64,000 nt of DNA from Limibacter armeniacum (GTDB lineage Bacteria > Bacteroidota > Bacteroidia > Cytophagales > Flammeovirgaceae), in assembly GCF_036880985.1 (NCBI RefSeq), contig NZ_JBAJNO010000009.1, forward strand, positions 2,454,501 through 2,518,500, written 5' to 3'. Under the pieces are notes generated by a model. It had not been told where the DNA came from, ran no database searches, and saw only the letters and a list, made by a program, of their open reading frames with translations. Numbering within the stretch: the first letter of the stretch is position 1; the number at the start of each line of letters is the position of its first letter. Both the position numbers and the translations under genes were made by a program. Shown in pieces: positions 27,659 through 34,073 of the stretch.

Positions 27659-28381
27659 TTACTTTCTCTTGTTTCGCCGCTGGATTTGAATCAGCCGAAA
27701 CCTGAAATCATCATAAAATAAGCTGGCTTGTAGAATAACAGCTCCAGCAATAAGCGTATTGGTTTTCAAGTCAATTCCTAAGAACAAAAAAGCTCCACTT
27801 ATCCCTCCAAGAAAGAAAAAGGAAATGATATAGATACGCAGTTTGATGGTTGACCTGATTTTTTGTTGCTGAGGATGGGAAGCTGGAAAAAACAATTGTG
27901 ACAGTTCGATACCTAGATCTGTAAACAGTCCGGTCAGGTGCGTCGTCCGTACCACAGTATTAGAGATTCTTGTAACATATGAGTTTTGTAAACCCATTGT
28001 GAAAAGCAGCATACAAGCAGTCAGGTAAGGCTCGGTCATTTGACTTAAAATAGCAACCCCTACCAAAAAAAGACTTTCAATGGCGATAGGGAGTACAAAA
28101 ACATTCAACTTCTTATTCTCCTTCGACTTCGCCATCAATAAACCTGACACAAACGAGCCGAACAGGAATGACAAAATATATAGAAAGTAAAGTCCAGCCT
28201 TCCAAAACTCAAAGCTTGCCACATTGCTGATAAAGAGGGCAAAGTGCCCCGTCACATTGGTCGTTAATGTTTGAATGGACAATAAGCCCGTCACATTTAC
28301 AATCCCTGCCACAAAAGATAAAACAACGGCAATCTGTAGGTTATGCTTTATCGTCCTACTTTTCCCCTGATGTCTAAACAT
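27659..28381 (-). CDS. YoaK/DUF1275-family membrane protein
   Basis: 240 residues with about six membrane helices. The family signature is clear near the N-terminus (VAGIVNVTGLLSIQTLTTNVTGH) and in GLQNSYVTRISNTVVRTTHLTGLFTDLGIELSQ, which is a conserved feature of DUF1275. The function of the family is not established; a transporter role is often supposed. It is convergent with mscS with 37 bases between stops and 137 bases downstream of the SDR gene, so it may be transcribed from that promoter or its own. Confidence 0.88.
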   Translation of the reverse strand: MFRHQGKSRTIKHNLQIAVVLSFVAGIVNVTGLLSIQTLTTNVTGHFALFISNVASFEFWKAGLYFLYILSFLFGSFVSGLLMAKSKENKKLNVFVLPIAIESLFLVGVAILSQMTEPYLTACMLLFTMGLQNSYVTRISNTVVRTTHLTGLFTDLGIELSQLFFPASHPQQQKIRSTIKLRIYIISFFFLGGISGAFLFLGIDLKTNTLIAGAVILQASLFYDDFRFRLIQIQRRNKRK

Positions 28382-28518
28382 TCAGCTTGATGCGGTTTCA
28401 AAATGGGTTTAACAATAAAATTTAGGTTTGAGTAAAGGTCACAAAGCAGGCTACCACAGTTATTTTTTAACAACGCCATCCCAAACAGGAACTTCAAAGA
28501 ATCTAGCCTACTTTCCGT

Positions 28519-29226
28519 TTATTCTGGTTTATAAGCCCAACCGAAATCATTGTGGTACACCATCAGCTTGGTCATGCCGCCATCTACAGTAATATTTTGT
28601 CCTGTAATAAAACTGCTCTTGCTATCGCACAGAAACATAACCGTATTAACAATGTCTAATGGGTTGCCCACACGACCAACAGGGTGCTGACTCGCATCGG
28701 GTCCTTCAAATTCAGTGTTGGTTGTATCGATCCAACCTGGCGAAATCGCATTGACGCGTGCCTTACCAGCTAAGGTGATAGCCATGGCATGGGTCAGGGC
28801 ATCAATACCTCCCTTGGCTGCTGTATAGCTTTCAGTGTCTGCCTGACTCATTAGCTGACGTGTAGATGAGATATTGACAATACTTGCCGGTGTATTGAAA
28901 TGATCCTGAAGCAACTGAGTCAAAAGAAAAGGAGCAGAAACACCTATACGAAGTACATAATTGAAATCTTCGTAGGAGCAAGTATTAAGTCCCCCACGGG
29001 ATATACACGCGTTGTTGATCAAGTAGTCTACCTTTCCATAATCTGAGATCACTTTGGCAGCAAAACTTCTGAGTACTTGTTCATCCGCAATGTCTCCGAC
29101 AAAGTAGTCATTATCCAATATATCAATGGTGCAAACAGCTACACCCTGCGCAACAAATGCATCACATATAGCCTTTCCAATACCCTGTGCACCACCAGTA
29201 ACCACTGTTACCTTTTGTTTCTCCAT
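28519..29226 (-). CDS. Short-chain dehydrogenase/reductase
   Basis: 235 residues with a Rossmann fold. The nucleotide motif TGGAQGIGKA is at 9-18, the structural NNACIS motif is near 68, and the catalytic Ser (NISSTRQ) and Tyr-x-x-x-Lys (YTAAKGG) are intact, so it should be active. The end FITGQNITVDGGMTKLM is typical of classical SDRs. Residues after strand 2 are short (TIDILDNDYFVGDIAD), a compact form. It reduces or oxidises an unidentified alcohol/ketone with NAD(P)H in the cytoplasm. It stands alone, so context gives no substrate. Confidence 0.92.
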   Translation of the reverse strand: MEKQKVTVVTGGAQGIGKAICDAFVAQGVAVCTIDILDNDYFVGDIADEQVLRSFAAKVISDYGKVDYLINNACISRGGLNTCSYEDFNYVLRIGVSAPFLLTQLLQDHFNTPASIVNISSTRQLMSQADTESYTAAKGGIDALTHAMAITLAGKARVNAISPGWIDTTNTEFEGPDASQHPVGRVGNPLDIVNTVMFLCDSKSSFITGQNITVDGGMTKLMVYHNDFGWAYKPE

Positions 29227-29411
29227 GATTTCATCATTTTAGTTTTTGAAGAGACTGGTTTATTCTTTCGTTTTTATCTCTACAAGCATTGAGCTTTTTA
29301 AGATAATACTAATCCAAAATTTTAGAATACTTATTACCAATAGATTTGCATAATGAATTCTTTAGATGCTATAAAGCCATAGTCATTTCAAAAAGGAAAT
29401 CAGTTGAAACG

Positions 29412-29446
29412 AAAAAGGCCGAAGGGTTTTCCTCCGACCTTATTTT
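29412..29446 (-). terminator. Intrinsic terminator following a gene remnant
   Basis: AAGG-CG-GG pairs with CC-CG-CCTT around a GTTTT loop. It is followed by TTTTTC on the minus strand and by TTATTTTT on the plus strand, so it could act in both directions. It lies 27 bases beyond the stop of the open frame at 29473-29616. Confidence 0.7.
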
Positions 29447-29472
29447 TCTGTCTCAAATACCTTCTAACATAT

Positions 29473-29616
29473 CTAGTTAGCTGTATAAGTCACCCCATTA
29501 TACGCTACACTTCCAGCACCTAGAGTACCATTAGCAAAAGCAGTGAAGGCTGTAAAGAAGTTATAAATTGGTACAAAAAAATAGCAAATGACGCTAAAGA
29601 AGGCTATATCGCATTT
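29473..29616 (-). pseudogene. Possible 3' remnant of a decayed gene
   Basis: A 47-codon frame on the minus strand ends in TAG and has no start codon. The C-terminal part is FFTAFTAFANGTLGAG then SVAYNGVTYTAN, compatible with a beta-rich or secreted C-terminus. A strong terminator 27 bases further on fits the end of a real transcript. I do not recognise the family and cannot exclude a chance frame. Confidence 0.3.
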
Positions 29617-29737
29617 TTAATTTATGATTTATAATCTCCAACCGTACATTTATGCATAACACTCTCCATTGGTCTAAGAAAAACACAAAGATCAGCTAGG
29701 AGTTGACCATATACGAAATAGAACTAGATCTTTAACG

Positions 29738-30027
29738 TCAACTGTTTTACTACATTTTCATTATTGATTCAATCAGCTTTACCTTTTTTCTTTTTTTGAC
29801 TACCTATAGATGTTCCTACTCCAGCACCTATAGCTATTCCCAAACTGATCCATAAAGCTAAATTATCACTCAGCACACCTATAATACTTCCAATGGCAGT
29901 ACCGAATAAAACTCCTAACACTATATGTTTTTCGTTTTCCATATTTTTTTAAATTACCCATACGCTTAACTATATTTTGTTAAAGCTTAGTCATTCTCAA
30001 CACACTAACCCAATATTCTACAAACTG
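29738..30027 (-). repeat. Copy A of a diverged duplicated segment carrying a small gene
   Basis: This segment aligns with 32289-32560 over its whole length, including both flanks of the small gene (for example AAATTA, ATTCTCAA and CTAA-CCAA upstream). Gaps of a few bases and many substitutions indicate an old duplication. The two copies are in the same orientation and bracket the deacetylase and serine-hydrolase genes. Confidence 0.7.
29769..29942 (-). CDS. Small glycine-zipper membrane protein
   Basis: 57 residues from the ATG at 29942 to TGA at 29769. After a charged start (MENEKHI) come two hydrophobic glycine-rich helices (GVLFGTAIGSIIGVL and LGIAIGAGVGTSIG) that show the small-xxx-small spacing of glycine zippers, and a basic tail QKKKKGKAD. 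Similar tiny Gly-zipper proteins of unknown function occur in many bacteria. Most likely an inner-membrane hairpin with both ends in the cytoplasm. A broken second copy lies at 32315-32475, and the conservation between the two follows the reading frame, which supports it as a real gene. Confidence 0.65.
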   Translation of the reverse strand: MENEKHIVLGVLFGTAIGSIIGVLSDNLALWISLGIAIGAGVGTSIGSQKKKKGKAD

Positions 30028-30221
30028 CCTATAAACACTTTAACACCGACAATTCCATTGTAATTAAACTCCTACTTGCATTTGCTAGTGTATTAGTATT
30101 ATTACTCAGAACATATAGTAAAGCATACGCTTCACTTAAATAAAAGTTCAAAAACCACTACTGTTCGCATTCTTGGGTTAGTAATCTAGATCACAGCATT
30201 TTTTCTTCGTCTTGTGTAGGT
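29943..30221. other. Intergenic stretch after the deacetylase gene
   Basis: About 280 bases between the deacetylase stop and the start of the small gene. The first part is the upstream flank of duplicated segment A; the remainder shows no gene or terminator-like hairpin. Confidence 0.4.
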
Positions 30222-31133
30222 TTAGTCTTCATCAGCTACAAGCTTTATGGCCTGCTCTTCTCCTGGTTGAAGTTCTTTAAATCCTGAGGACAATTTAATC
30301 CATACAGGCTTGTTGTCAGTCGGATTAGTAATCTTGTCTGCTTCAAATTCTATATTTTTTATTGCCTTCATATAATCCGTAAACTCACCAGTCCCCACAT
30401 ACCAGATATCTTCTTTAGCCCCAATCTTTTCACAAAACTTCACCATGATATCCCACCTGCTTTCATCCTTAAATTCCCAAGAATGCCCCCAAACATAAAA
30501 CAGGGATAATTCGGGCTTATCTATTGCCAGATAGTCATCCAAATAATCCAGTACTTTACTATCATGACAAGTAGGATTCCATTTCAGATAGTTAGTAGGC
30601 AAGTCAAATTGATAAGTATCTGCAACAGTTCTGGCATTGGTAATACCAGTAGTAGACACCAATTCAGCTATATGATCACTTGTGTTTCCAAATGGGTAAG
30701 CCATACTAATAATTTCTCTACCTGTCAGCTCTGACAATGTTGAAACATCTGTACTGATTTCTTCCAAAATTTCTTTATCAGATACTTTCAGAAAGTCTTT
30801 GTGCAAGGCTCCATGAGCTGCAATTTCATGTTTTTTGTAAAGCGACATCAGCGTCTCTTTCGGAACATATTTTTGAAAAATGGTATCTCCATTTTCTTGA
30901 GGCCATCCACGTGTAGCACCAATATAAGCCGAATTCAGATTAAAAGTACCTACGATATGATGCTGGTCAAACAAATTCACTAATTGAATATCTTCAATTG
31001 TACCATCATCATAACTCATGATTAGCGATTTGTACTTGCCTTCTGGATAGGAAAAGCCCATAAACTCATCCTTCTCCTTGCAGGATGATATAGTTACAAG
31101 CATTCCGAGTAATACAACTAATATTTTTTTCAT
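30222..31133 (-). CDS. Polysaccharide deacetylase-family lipoprotein
   Basis: Start at the ATG at 31133, preceded by AGGAAAG, because it gives a lipoprotein signal (VVLLGMLVTISSC, Cys18); the frame opens at 31187. About 303 residues. The NodB-type core has SYDDG (Asp42, Asp43), a His pair in AAHGALH (His107, His111), and the later AYPFGNTSD and TSWEF-like WGHSWEF blocks, so metal and catalytic positions are in place. It should remove N- or O-acetyl groups from surface or environmental glycans in the envelope. The 76-base gap and shared strand link it to the preceding serine hydrolase. It lies between the two copies of the glycine-zipper segment. Confidence 0.85.
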   Translation of the reverse strand: MKKILVVLLGMLVTISSCKEKDEFMGFSYPEGKYKSLIMSYDDGTIEDIQLVNLFDQHHIVGTFNLNSAYIGATRGWPQENGDTIFQKYVPKETLMSLYKKHEIAAHGALHKDFLKVSDKEILEEISTDVSTLSELTGREIISMAYPFGNTSDHIAELVSTTGITNARTVADTYQFDLPTNYLKWNPTCHDSKVLDYLDDYLAIDKPELSLFYVWGHSWEFKDESRWDIMVKFCEKIGAKEDIWYVGTGEFTDYMKAIKNIEFEADKITNPTDNKPVWIKLSSGFKELQPGEEQAIKLVADED

Positions 31134-31209
31134 CTTTCCTAATGATAAACTACCCATATAAAAACACATTCTGAATGGATTACACAATGAGTGGCTAGCT
31201 GTTTTTAGT

Positions 31210-32241
31210 TTAAATAGCGCTTTCGCCTCTCAATATTTTCACAATACGGCTGTATACAATTTCTGATAAATTCCAGTTGTAACCTTCAAAATAAGTTGGA
31301 TTAGTAAATTGAATAACAACCGCATCGATATCTTTATGGTATTTAGCAATACTCTGATAACCAGGAACCAAACCTGTATGATCATAGACATAAATAGACG
31401 AATAGATTTCCTGCTCCCCTTCATCGAACAATGACCCATTGTTTAATGCCCTTATGAATATACCTACATCCTCAGCTGTCGCTAACATTCCCTGCTTGTC
31501 ATTCTTTAAATCTAAAGGGTATCCAACATGGTAACCACTCATCACATCATCTATATTCACTTCACTAATTGACCCAAATGTATTTGTAAGCTTAAGTCGG
31601 TTTAAAATTTCTTCCTGAATAAACTGGAAATGAGCATATCCCAACACCTTATCCATTATTTGAGAAAGCAATAAATAATTCGTATTGCAGTATTCATAGG
31701 CTTCTCCTGGTTCAAAATTAGCAGGCAAGTCTAGAACTAATTCAAGGTTTTCTTTATTGCTTTCTTTTGGACTTGCCCAATAATTATAAGTGTCCGTATA
31801 GTTAGGAATACCACTCCTATGCTGCACCAGCATACGCAAGGTGATTTTCTCAGCATTTTCAATTCTTCCCACAAGTTCAGGACAATAATCAGCCAGTGTT
31901 TTATCCAAAGACAAACGTCCATCATTTACCAATTTGGTGACTACAACAGCCGTATATAACTTGCTAATGCTAGCAATTTTGAATAAAGCTTCGGGATTGG
32001 CCGGTATTTTATTTTTTCGGTCATGCCAACCAGCTGCATAAAAGGCTGGTGACTGGCCAGCTTTGTCTACATAGACAATAATTCCATCAAACCCATGCTC
32101 AATTGCTTCGTTCAATTGTGCTTGAACTGTATCTGGCATTGGTAATATCCACGCCCATACCAAAACCCATGGAACGAAGAACATGGATGTTATAGTGCCA
32201 ATAAATAGCATTGCCCTAATTATTGCCTTTTTCTTTTTCAT
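31210..32241 (-). CDS. Serine hydrolase of the beta-lactamase class C/PBP family
   Basis: 343 residues with an N-terminal membrane or signal segment (AMLFIGTITSMFFVPWVLVW, about 10-30). The nucleophile motif S-x-x-K is SISK (Ser91, Lys94), followed by Y-x-N in EYCNTNYLLL and the third motif as HTGLVPGYQS. All three catalytic motifs are present. Such enzymes act as esterases, D-aminopeptidases or DD-peptidases; the substrate is not shown by the sequence and antibiotic resistance should not be assumed. It begins near the duplicated segment B and is followed by the deacetylase, so the pair may modify the same polymer (inference). Confidence 0.88.
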   Translation of the reverse strand: MKKKKAIIRAMLFIGTITSMFFVPWVLVWAWILPMPDTVQAQLNEAIEHGFDGIIVYVDKAGQSPAFYAAGWHDRKNKIPANPEALFKIASISKLYTAVVVTKLVNDGRLSLDKTLADYCPELVGRIENAEKITLRMLVQHRSGIPNYTDTYNYWASPKESNKENLELVLDLPANFEPGEAYEYCNTNYLLLSQIMDKVLGYAHFQFIQEEILNRLKLTNTFGSISEVNIDDVMSGYHVGYPLDLKNDKQGMLATAEDVGIFIRALNNGSLFDEGEQEIYSSIYVYDHTGLVPGYQSIAKYHKDIDAVVIQFTNPTYFEGYNWNLSEIVYSRIVKILRGESAI

Positions 32242-32288
32242 ATTATTTCAGGACCACGCACCATTTGTTAAATGGCTCATAATTTACC

Positions 32289-32560
32289 TGCCTTACTTTG
32301 TGTTTATTATTTATTTAATCTGCTTTATCTTTTTTCTTCTTTTGAATTATAGATGCTCCTACCCCAACACCTATAGCTATTTCCTAATAGCTAAATTTAT
32401 CACTCAACACACCTAATACACCTCCAGTTGCAGTACCGAATAAACTCCTAATACCCTATGTTTTTCATTTTCCATATTCTTTAAATTATTCAGCTTACAC
32501 CTTTGCTGGTTCAAGCTAAATAATTCTCAATATAGAACTAATCCAAGATTTAATAAACTG
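32289..32560 (-). repeat. Copy B of the duplicated small-gene segment
   Basis: Aligns with 29738-30027 in the same orientation, including both flanks. It contains the broken copy of the glycine-zipper gene. Confidence 0.7.
32315..32475 (-). pseudogene. Frameshifted copy of the glycine-zipper gene
   Basis: Starts ATGGAAAATGAAAAACAT like the intact copy at 29942 and ends in AAAGCAGATTAA. One T is missing from the run that gives GVLF in the intact copy, shifting the frame, and about seven bases are missing from the central WIS region, with smaller indels near the end. At 161 bases against 174 it cannot encode the same protein. The sequence similarity remains strong through both halves. Confidence 0.75.
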
Positions 32561-33056
32561 ATAGTGGGGATTGTAAGTCGTTTATAATTTGAATGAAGCA
32601 TATTGGCGGAGAAGTCTTGTTCTACTGGTCGTAGCAGATGCTACGTCCTTTCAAACTGTGAACATCTCGCTTCAATGAGCTAGAAGCTTCAGAAATTAGA
32701 ACAGAAAAGGCCTATCCCAAAGTTGTCGATTTAAGCGAACTTGTATATCACACTTCAATTTCGCGCGACTAGAGATGATTCACGCAACACGTACTATGGT
32801 TTGTCTGTGAATGATAGAACAGTGCCTAGCGCTATTCCTACAAGAGATTGTATTGTTAAGTTGGCGACATTGAGTGCACTTCAACAATTCACCGCTTCCA
32901 TTATTCATCTTCGAAATGCAACAAGACAACGAAAGGTATTCGCACTAGGCAATAGCAGGCTGCACCTGGCCATATTCCAACTGACAGCAAACCCAGATGT
33001 AAGAAAAGCCGACAAACTGCCGGCTTTCGCAAAAGAAAAAGAAGAGGGTAGATAGA
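32476..33056. other. Accessory intergenic patch, mildly GC-richer, no recognised gene
   Basis: The first 85 bases are the flank of duplicated segment B. Beyond that, about 32580-33050 is less AT-rich than its surroundings and holds a 104-codon frame from a TTG at 32741 that resembles nothing I know. A small GCCG/CGGC hairpin lies near 33007-33024. It could be the eroded remainder of a mobile element linked to the IS30-like fragment. Confidence 0.4.
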
Positions 33057-33698
33057 TTATGCTCCCATTTTTTGAGATAAGGACAAACCAATCCCATTCC
33101 AGCCGTAGTGGCTATCGGTCATCAAGACCGATAAAATGAGGTTGGACTGATCCGCTTCGGGCTGCTTTTCTGCTGTGGTTACCAGCTGTTCCGGTACAGC
33201 CTGCCTTACACCTACAGGTGCTAGCCACTTCCGGTGCCAATAGTTGCGGTGGTTTCGCACATACTGCATTACGTCGGCATGTAACCAGTCAGTGGGTATA
33301 TAGTGCCGTAGATTAGGGCGGAAACGATAGGCTGGCAGGTAATGGTTATTTCTAGGGGAGAAGTTGAAGGTCATCTCAAAAGGAGGGAAGCGCCGCAGAT
33401 GTGGGCTAGAGTGGAAGTAAATACCCCTTGCCCCAAAGCGACCAAGGTAGCGCCAGCAAAGGGAACTAGCCACCCAGCTGCGTCTCTTCCGCAATGCATT
33501 GGCTTTATGTCTCCTGCTCCTTTTTATCTGCTCAGCATAGTCAGCCTTATATACCTTACTGTCAGGACAGGTATTACGACTAATCTCCCTGCTGACCGTT
33601 GAGCGATGTACACCAAGTACATGGGCTATCACAGTCTGGCTTGTGCCTTCCGTTAGCAGGTGCTCGATTTGCTGTCTTTGAGAAAGGGTAAGGTGCAT
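33057..33698 (-). CDS. Truncated IS30-type transposase (helix-turn-helix N-terminus only)
   Basis: 213 residues. Residues 1-75 match the start of IS30-family transposases: LTLSQRQQIEHLLTEG, a helix-turn-helix with HRSTVSREISRN, then the basic KADYAEQIKRSRRHKANALRKR. After that the expected catalytic DDE core is absent and the rest (Trp/Tyr/Arg/His-rich) looks unrelated, perhaps fused by deletion. I treat it as a remnant that may still be expressed, not an active transposase. TTGTCCCT near 33748 and AGGGACAA near 33823 upstream could be vestiges of inverted repeats. Composition is richer in G+C than the neighbours. Confidence 0.6.
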   Translation of the reverse strand: MHLTLSQRQQIEHLLTEGTSQTVIAHVLGVHRSTVSREISRNTCPDSKVYKADYAEQIKRSRRHKANALRKRRSWVASSLCWRYLGRFGARGIYFHSSPHLRRFPPFEMTFNFSPRNNHYLPAYRFRPNLRHYIPTDWLHADVMQYVRNHRNYWHRKWLAPVGVRQAVPEQLVTTAEKQPEADQSNLILSVLMTDSHYGWNGIGLSLSQKMGA

Positions 33699-33942
33699 GA
33701 CATAGGGGCGTTATTTATGGGCTAAACGGACGCTGTAACCTTGAAGTTTGTCCCTATTTCTTTTGACAGTGTAAGCTAATGGGTTATTTTCAATAGGGGT
33801 AACATTCATCATGCTTCCCTAAAAAGGGACAATACTACTTTGATACGCAACCTATTAGCCGTTTTTACTGTTAGCTGTAAAGCAAGAATCAACACATTCA
33901 CAATATTTATAAAGTAAATCATATATTGATTCATTTACTTTT

Positions 33943-33950
33943 TATATTTG
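33943..33950 (+). promoter_or_regulatory. Candidate -7 element for gcvP
   Basis: TATATTTG matches TAnnTTTG exactly, 124 bases before the gcvP ATG. The nearest TTG (33926-33928) is closer than the ideal -33 distance. Confidence 0.45.
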
Positions 33951-33951
33951 C

Positions 33952-34037
33952 CCCGCCAATGCGGGAGGGTGCGGGAACAATTTACCATACTCTCTATAAC
34001 TGCACAGGTGCAGAGAGCAGGGATTTAAGCCTGTTCC
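33952..34037 (+). ncRNA. Structured 5' leader of gcvP, possible riboswitch or attenuator
   Basis: The leader can fold into CCCGC/GCGGG (33952-33965), a long closing pair GGAACA (33974-33979) with TGTTCC (34032-34037), and inside it CTGCA/TGCAG extended by CTCT/AGAG (33990-34017). CAGG (34018-34021) can pair with CCTG (34030-34033), which overlaps the closing strand, so two exclusive folds exist. It does not match the tandem glycine riboswitch consensus I know. Its position before a glycine-degrading gene suggests a regulatory RNA (inference). Confidence 0.4.
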
Positions 34038-34073
34038 ATTTACTCAAATAAATACTGCTAACCTCTTTTGGTA

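Larger units (their letters stand above)
29227..29768. other. Mostly non-coding stretch upstream of the SDR gene
   Basis: About 540 bases without an intact gene. It holds a clear hairpin at 29412-29446 and, just above it on the minus strand, a 47-codon frame without a start (29473-29616). The rest is AT-rich and shows no recognisable feature. Confidence 0.5.
33699..34073. other. Intergenic region between IS30-like fragment and gcvP
   Basis: 375 bases. The left half has an inverted pair TTGTCCCT (33748) and AGGGACAA (33823). The right half contains the gcvP -7 element (33943-33950) and a leader with three hairpins (33952-34037). No gene is seen. Confidence 0.6.

Noticed and set aside
31210-32241. 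Antibiotic-resistance beta-lactamase
   Set aside because: The motifs (S-x-x-K, Y-x-N, H-x-G) define a broad serine-hydrolase family that includes many non-resistance enzymes; nothing here supports a resistance role.
32183-32416. 77-codon hydrophobic plus-strand frame
   Set aside because: Its hydrophobicity comes from being antisense to the serine hydrolase start and to the broken glycine-zipper copy.
32741-33055. 104-codon plus-strand frame starting at TTG
   Set aside because: No recognisable domain, no ribosome site, rare start, and composition that looks incidental. Kept only as part of the unexplained patch.
33952-34037. Glycine, TPP or THF riboswitch assignment for the gcvP leader
   Set aside because: The conserved cores of these classes as I know them are not found; only a generic structured leader is supported.
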